Source: Chytridium lagenaria
Lineage: Eukaryota > Chytridiomycota > Chytridiomycetes > Chytridiales > Chytridiaceae
Assembly (NCBI GenBank): GCA_025449115.1
Contig: JAHLKC010000062.1
Coordinates: 124,001 to 188,000 of the forward strand
Reading direction: 5' to 3'
Length of the DNA: 64,000 nucleotides
The position numbers and the translations under genes are program-made. Below are positions 58,001 to 64,000 of the stretch, piece after piece. Under the pieces are notes generated by a model. That model was not told where the DNA came from, did no database searches, and saw nothing but the letters and a program-made list of their open reading frames with translations. The stretch's first letter is position 1, and each line of letters opens with the position of its first letter.

Positions 58001-60596
58001 GGATACCCTGTTGACGAAGAGGAAGAGGTGTTGGAGGATGCTGCCGAAGCGACCGACATGGATCTTTTGGAATATGCGGCGCGTCGTCGGGCTTCAGCAT
58101 CCTCAGTGCTCATCCCCTCGGGTATAGTTGAAGATATAGTAAGTGTGGGAAGAACTCCAACATGTCGCATAGTCCGAGGCCGATGCTGAGAATCAAGTCT
58201 GCTCCCTGTCGAGAAGGTCAATCCTTCATCATCATGATCCGTGACAGGACTCGACCCATACCCATCCCCTCTAGCCCTCATCGGCTCATCTCCATGCATT
58301 GAATAAGCAGAAGACCCCAAGGACGGCAAAGAAGCCGATGAAGCCAACGCCACACCCTCTTCCTCAATAAAGGATTTCGCGTCGTCAATAATATGGACTC
58401 CTTCGCCTCCATCCTCCCCATACGCAAGCTGTTGCTGCGCTTCCTCAATAAAGGACCTCGCATCATCCAACGTCAACATCGACGCTGCATCCCCAAGATG
58501 CGACACAAAAGATGCCGTGCGTCCCAGAGCAACCCGTTGTCCCGGCATAGGAGACCCAGGTGCGGAATTTCCATCCCCCTTGTGCTCCTCAATCTCAATC
58601 GTGAGCTCCCCACCATCATGTCCATCATCTCGATGCCACCGAATCACCACCTCCTCGCCCGCACTAGTCACGCCATCGACGTGGCCATCCGCCGCCACAA
58701 ATATATTCGGATCTTCCGTTAAAGCCACTCCATCCTCCAACAATAACAACGTAGAAGGCGGTCCAGCAAGCATATCATTCCCAAAAGCACCACCACCCGT
58801 CTCTGTCCCTCCGCCGGTGGCCACAATCCCTTCATAAAGTCTCGTAAGCTTCCGTGCCTCAAGTGTTCGCCGAGAAGTCATGACTTGGAGACACGCAAAC
58901 GCGGTCAACGCTTTAGTGAGACTTCCCATGAGGACAATAGTGTTAAAGGTTTTGCCTAGGATACCATTTCCTGGAAGTGATCCGCGGCCGTCGTTCAGGT
59001 CGTTCATTTCGTCGCGGATGAGTTGAACGAGAGCAGAAAGAGCGCGACTGGTTTCGGTTGATCCAAATATACCATCAAAGATTTGAACGGTTTCTTGAGC
59101 GGCCTATCAAATGAAATTGGTTTAGAGGATGAAAATTAAAACGTGCTTAAATCTTACCCTTAGAGTAAATCGTACACTTGATCTTGCAAGATGCCATGTT
59201 GCGCATGTGAATAATTCGGCAAGAGAAAAGAGATGATTGACCGCTCCGACACTATAATCCGTGTACTATATATAAAAAAAAAGAGGGAATTAAACCAACA
59301 AGTCCGAAAATATAATCTATTTATGATTTTCTGTGCTCACGGTATCTAATGCCTGATGGAAAAGCCATAAATCCGCGGGCCTACTAAGAAAACACATAAA
59401 ATTAGACAAAAGAATGATAAACCACTAAAGCAAATCAGAAAGTAAAAATTAAAATACTTACCTCTGCCTTGACATTGTCCCGTTAGGCGTCAAATTCGGC
59501 GCCAAATTAGCTCCAGCTCCACCCATCGAGACCGTCATTGCCCCTCCGTTCATTCGGTCTGACGATGCCTCAATCCCGCCATCCTCAGCAGACTCGCCAC
59601 CCAAAGTGATCGGTAACGGAGAAGAATGAATGGCGACAACGGTGCCTCCTGGGACGTTGTGGCTACCAGGAGTTCGATGGAGCAATCGAGCACTCGAGAG
59701 TGCGCCGACGAGGATGGAACGTCCCATGCCGAGGGTAAGGGCGGTTCCCCTGCATAATAGTGAGTGGGATGAGGAGAGAGGAGGGAGACTTACCATTTGG
59801 CGGTGGCCAATGCAACGTCTGATACGGCGGCCGCGGCCGCGATGGATACACGGGCGGTATGGGCAACAACAGAGACACCCTTTATACCAAAGATTAAAAA
59901 TTAAATATAGGAGAAAGCGTGGGAAGGAATGCAAATAACATAGCAATGTGTTTTAAAAAGCTTACCGTTGCCAAAGATTCAAACAATAGCGGTGGGTGCG
60001 CAACATGATGGTCAAAATCCAGATCTGTGGACTGTCTGGGACTTGCCCCGTCAAGACTTGCGGGTGGGGACGAAGGAGAGGGAGTAGGCGATGCAGAGGT
60101 TGAGGGAGTGGTATATGTGGACTCTGGGCTGCTGTATTGTCGTCTTCGTGGCCACCCACACGATACTGTGCTAGGAGGGTGGATGAGTGTAATGGAGGAG
60201 TTCGGAGAGGAATCGAAGTTGAGGCAGGTGGTGCGGAGGGTTGTGGTGTGGGAATTGTGATAACGGGAATCTGCATGCCGATGGCGTCGTCTTCCATGAG
60301 GATGCTATCGTCATCGTAGGTTGAAGTGGGACTGGAGGCACGTATGTGATGAGCAAAGTTGAATGGATCGTTTGATGTGGGAGAGACGGGGTGAGGGAGG
60401 GGAGGTCTGTCGGTAAAGGAGGTGCAAGGTCAGGGATAGTGGATTCGTGAGAGGGATTTGGTGAGCCTTTATGATGTTCTAGCTTATCTGCCATGCTTGT
60501 TCCATCGTTACGGCCACCTTCCCTTGAAGGAGAGGTGGCATTTTTTGGCTTTTGCAACGACGGTGTTGAAGGTCGTTTGAATATGGATCCCCACAT
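55041..60596 (-). CDS. sn-1-specific diacylglycerol lipase-like protein (lipase class 3)
   Basis: Serine hydrolase expected to cleave the sn-1 acyl chain of diacylglycerol at membranes. The ATG at 60596 opens a Ser/Pro-rich N-terminus with frame slips near 60390-60440 and 60105. Small exons then lead to AAQETVQIFDGIFGSTETS and a 641-codon exon stretch (57082-59007) that is mostly a long Ser-rich disordered insert. The catalytic part is GKIRDIHTTDPRIHANHYAFAI, VVVVALRGTLGLSDVLTDMR, then across an intron GLVV-TGHSLGGGVAVLMAMEW (nucleophile Ser in GHSLGGG), GSPCVATLDLS, LVNGDDIVP (Asp) and a C-terminal candidate His in MSDHTPKSYEDAL. It ends at 55041. The RGT, GHSLGGG and DDIVP series is that of the DAGL alpha/beta branch. 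The long insertion between the N-terminal helices and the lipase core is unusual in size. Exon joins in the lower half are clean. Confidence 0.82.
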
Positions 60597-61286
60597 GATG
60601 GGCAGAAGAGAATACAGATGGCAAGACAGTCAAGTACTTTAGTTTTTTGGCTATGCTTGAATGCGAGTGTGAGATGCTGCAAACTTGGAAACAAGCCCTA
60701 ACAGCATGAAGCCTCTGCGAGAGGGAGACAAAGGACGCGCAGAGCAGTGTTTGTTGTCTCCCTCACTTTAATGAACAAAGTATCGTATATGGAGTATATA
60801 AACAGGAGACGAATGACGGATGATGGCCGTCGTCCGGTCGTTCTACCCTTTCTCGCAGTCTCGGCTGTCTCTTATCCCACGTAAATCCCACCAAGTCCGA
60901 CTCGTCACCCTGTGATCCCCTTGTTTTTATTAAGAATCTCCCTTTCTTGTGACACTTGATGTCAGGTTTTGGGGAAATACAGCCTTTTTTTTTTTCCGTC
61001 ATAGATACCATATAGATGGAAGGATGCTCTTTATTATGTTCTGTGTTGCTTTCTCGCATTAAAGAATAACGTAATTTTGGAAGCGTGACGACACGCGTTG
61101 ATGCATGCAGAATGATATTTATGATATGATTGAGGCTGAATCGGAAATATACAAGTTTGTTTGAATATTTGAATGTGCACATTTCAACCTCCGCCATTAA
61201 ATATAATATTAATTTGAATATAATAAAATAAAATACCCCACATTCATTTGTACCAAACAACCTATATACACACATGCACTCACACG

Positions 61287-61312
61287 CACTCACTCACTCA
61301 CTCACTCACTCA
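61287..61312. repeat. CACT microsatellite
   Basis: About 6.5 perfect CACT units between less regular CACTCACACG sequence. Confidence 0.9.
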
Positions 61313-61855
61313 CACCTCTGAAATACTCTGTAAAGTCCTTTATTAGTTTAAAGTATTTATTTACATCCACTATATACGGTTTCTCTCTTGGCAAAGAGAG
61401 AATAAGTATATATATCTAGCCTTATAAATAAATAATAATAATACGGAATCTGTGAATAATTAATAATATACATATCATCATCCAAGTCAGCTGGTTGATT
61501 TGTACAGTAATACAATATAATAACGATAAAATAATAATAATATTAATAGTTGAGCATGTGATCTTCAATTACAAATCTTGTATAACCATAGGCGCCTCCT
61601 TTCTTTATTTCTTTCTTTCTTAATTTCTTGTTCGATCTTCTTGTTTATATAATAATTTAATCATTTAATTATTATTATTATTATTTATTTGATTTGCTGA
61701 TAAAGATAAGAAAAAATTATTAATAAAAAAAAATATAATAAATTATTGATATTCATATGAACTGTCTAATATGATATATTTATATACTGAACTGTATTTA
61801 TATTTATCTGATTATAAACCCAAAATAAAATAAACTACAATTTCCTTAAATATGT

Positions 61856-61905
61856 TCACCCACGTCTCACCCACTGCTTCACCCACTCTCACCCAGCTTC
61901 ACCCA
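61856..61905 (+). promoter_or_regulatory. five phased TCACCCA motifs before the recombinase gene
   Basis: TCACCCA at 61856, 61867, 61879, 61889 and 61899: spacings 11, 12, 10 and 10 nt, about one DNA turn each, ending 42 nt before the ATG at 61948. The cluster could be a promoter element, or binding sites for the recombinase near the end of its element. Confidence 0.7.
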
Positions 61906-61947
61906 ATATTCGGACTTCAAATTTTTATACTTTGACACCAAAGCATT

Positions 61948-64000
61948 ATGCCCCGGCAAAAGCAAGCGAAAAAACTCCAGAGAAGCCGGACGAAAGTTGC
62001 GGCAAGGCAAATAAAAGTTGAAAAAATGAACAACGAGAGAAGAACAGCCATCCAGGCGCTTGCTGATGCGGGTCTAGCAGCAGCCATTCAGAGGATAGGA
62101 TGCGTCATGGAGGAGACTTCCAAGACCATGACCTCCATGAAACACGAGCCCAACACTCAACGGGCGTACGAGAAACACTTCCGTGGACTCAGGAAGTTTT
62201 TTGAGCGTATTGGGGATTATGATAGCCTCATCATTCTGGAAGAGAAGCCTCCGAAGCATTTTTGCCCATCCATGAGGCCGGAATCCATCGACCTTTACGT
62301 CCAATGGAAGAGGAGGGACCCGGACGAGTATCCATTGCTTTTGGACCGGGATGATAATCTTGTGAAGGATGTTTTGGGGGAGCCAATCCCAACGGACGGA
62401 AAATGGTCGGACCCGCGCAACCTCGACCAACTGTACTCGGCGATTGGAGATTTACATCTTACCCGGAAGCAAAATGGGCCCTACAAGGAGGTTTGCGAGC
62501 TATGTGCTGCAAATGCCATTCTTCACGAGATTCCAAAAGGATGCCGATGGCATCCGCTGGTGCCGCAGGTGTGGAGTGCAGGAAATCCTACTGAAAGTCG
62601 TCTTCTTAAACACACCAAAGGAGAGAACACGAAGAATGGATCATCCTACCAGGCCTCTGGAGATTCAGCCATCTTACCGCATGAACTCTTGGACATTCGC
62701 GATCACTTAATCGGTTCTGAAGCTACAACCTTGTGGGACCTGGAACTGTGGGTTTGCACCCTCATCGCGATACGTCTTTTCCTGCGGTGTGATGAAGTCA
62801 TCAATATTGAATTTGAGGACATTCAGGAGAATCTTTCATTAATAACGACAGATTTGACGCTAGAGAGCTTGGTCATCAAAATACAGGTTGGTTACGATTT
62901 ATATATATTTTATTTCTCTAACATGATTATTGCGTTGCAAAGGGAAAGAGCGACAAGAGCCCAGTCTATCTTACCTTATGGCGGGACGACACATTTCCTC
63001 AATTATGCCCTATTCGTCACCTCCTGATTTACGTCAAACTTCTCGGCGTGGTCTCCGGCTTCCTTTTCCCTGACAAGGATCAATTAACGGCTCTTCTCGC
63101 CTCACCAAACCCAGACAAGAGCGTGAAGAATAATATTTCGTATGACGCCTACCAAACCGCATACAAGAATCTTTGCCACAAGGTCATCAAGAGACCGGGA
63201 CCTTTTGGCACTCACTCAAATCGAAAAACAGGCTACCTCTTTGCCGTTTGGGGTGATGGTGGAGAGGCAGAAATCATGCTCTCCGCACGGCACAAATCCA
63301 TTTCCAGCTCAGCGAAGTACAGGAAGGACGCGAGCACACTCCTGGAACTATACAAACGAAAAACTCAAATGGACAACTCCGAATCTGTGATCCCTAAGCT
63401 CAAGTGGACATCAGTTTACAATCAAGATCTGCAAATCGTTCAAAGGATAGCTAATAACGGTGATATTACGAAGCTACCTGTATTAGCCGAACGATTTTTT
63501 ACAGACCACTGTAAAATCAATCCCGCGCGACCCGATTATTCCATCCGACGGGCCCTCATTTCTGCAGAGGAATACTCTTCAGCACCCACCATTCGCGACA
63601 ACATTAACAGGATTGTGAAGGGGCACCTCAACCAAACTTTGGCGGATGATCTACTCACCTTGATTGAACTCTACGTTCTTCAACGACGCAATGCAACAAA
63701 ATCCAATCCAAGTGGAATTGAACCACAAGAAGAGGGACAGATAGGGGAGGAAGACGTCGCTCAAGCAGTGGATGGAGGTGGAGAGACGGGTCTACGAGAA
63801 GAGGAGCAAAGGGATGGGGAGGGAACGATGGAAATTGAGACTACCCGCTCATCCACACACCTATCTCCAAAGCTCAAAAGATCAAGGGAAGATGATGTTG
63901 TGGTGAATACAGGGGAGAAAAGGAAACGAAGAGGTGGGGTAAATGACTTACCTGAGAGGTTTAGATTAGCGGAGCAGAAATCAGGGGAAGATAAGCTAAC
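61948..64000 (+). CDS. Crypton-like tyrosine recombinase (3' end beyond window)
   Basis: The ATG at 61948 opens a very basic start (MPRQKQAKKLQRSRTKVAAR). A SAM-like core-binding region follows (NTQRAYEKHFRGLRKFFERI), then Cys/His-containing sequence (CELCAANAILHEIPKGCRWH). The catalytic domain has Arg280 in FLRCDEVINIEF, His404 and Arg407 in THSNRKTGY, His430 in ARHKSIS and Tyr439 in AKYRKDA, which is the R...HxxR...H...Y series of tyrosine recombinases. One intron (62887-62941) splices in frame. The C-terminal region is acidic, then basic (KLKRSRED, GEKRKRRGG; likely nuclear signals), and is open to the window edge. Such genes define Crypton DNA transposons in fungi, so this is probably the coding part of a mobile element, and its intact frame suggests recent activity or domestication. 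Element ends were not found. Confidence 0.8.

Larger units (their letters stand above)
60597..61947. promoter_or_regulatory. divergent intergenic region, lipase / recombinase
   Basis: About 1.35 kb, AT-rich. Holds a CACT microsatellite (61287-61312), long ATT/AAT-type low-complexity DNA (61400-61850), and a phased TCACCCA cluster directly before the recombinase start. The ORF at 60763-61293 (-) has no recognised domain. Confidence 0.5.

Noticed and set aside
60763..61293. 176-codon minus-strand ORF as a gene
   Set aside because: No domain, biased composition or splice logic; it lies in the divergent promoter region.
1..64000. CRISPR arrays, bacterial operons or ribosome-binding sites
   Set aside because: Genes are intron-split with eukaryotic splice sites; tandem repeats present are microsatellites or coding repeats without spacers.
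1..64000. tRNA or rRNA genes
   Set aside because: No cloverleaf-like segment or rRNA-like stretch was recognised by eye; a tRNAscan or Infernal run would be needed to exclude small ones.

Overview
This window is eukaryotic nuclear DNA, most likely from an early-diverging (zoosporic, chytrid-grade) fungus. Genes are split by short GT-AG introns of about 45-110 nt, intergenic DNA is AT-rich with many microsatellites, and the gene content fits a chitin/glucan-walled fungus that respires with complex I: a CRH-type GH16 cell-wall transglycosylase, C2H2 transcription factors, complex I subunit NDUFB8, a cytochrome b561, prolidase, an Old Yellow Enzyme, a DAG-lipase-like protein and a Crypton-like tyrosine recombinase. 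The exact phylum is inference.

Layout. 0-9 kb: the 3' end of a membrane-protein gene, then an NLR-like locus made of a TIR domain with leucine-rich repeats, a long acidic tract, a second degenerate TIR, more LRRs and ankyrin repeats. 9-12.7 kb: a decayed-looking multi-pass membrane-protein gene. 13.3-17.5 kb: NDUFB8 (-), a small secreted CP-motif repeat protein (+), and a CYB561D2-like cytochrome b561 (-). 18.9-30.2 kb: a cluster of C2H2 zinc-finger regulators in two subfamilies. 30.2-33.3 kb: microsatellites and a pseudogene fragment. 33.35-43.3 kb: one very large gene encoding a B-box / VLIG-GBP-like GTPase / Cys-His-rich / vWA protein. 43.8-45.4 kb: a two-TM membrane protein (-), parent of the fragment at 32 kb. 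46.3-52 kb: GH16 (+), prolidase (-), Old Yellow Enzyme (-). 52.4-54.7 kb: two tandem secreted Lys/Asp-rich proteins. 55-60.6 kb: sn-1 DAG lipase-like protein (-). 61.9-64 kb: tyrosine recombinase running off the window.

The most notable content is two receptor/effector-like genes that resemble animal innate-immunity families: the TIR-LRR-ANK locus and the giant GTPase. In the TIR-LRR locus the LRR exons are repeatedly exactly 84 nt (or 168 nt), phase 1 on both sides, the one-repeat-per-exon logic known from animal NOD-type genes. The second TIR aligns without gaps to the first over 47 residues but has lost the catalytic-position glutamate and part of the BB-loop region.

Caveat for all gene models: many reading frames, especially in the zinc fingers, the TIR/LRR/ANK genes and the N-terminus of the lipase, contain single-base slips, mostly beside short homopolymers. 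Several other genes (GH16, prolidase, OYE, NDUFB8, the CP-repeat protein) read cleanly. The slips look largely like consensus indel errors, but real decay of some accessory genes cannot be excluded. Exon boundaries were placed by eye.
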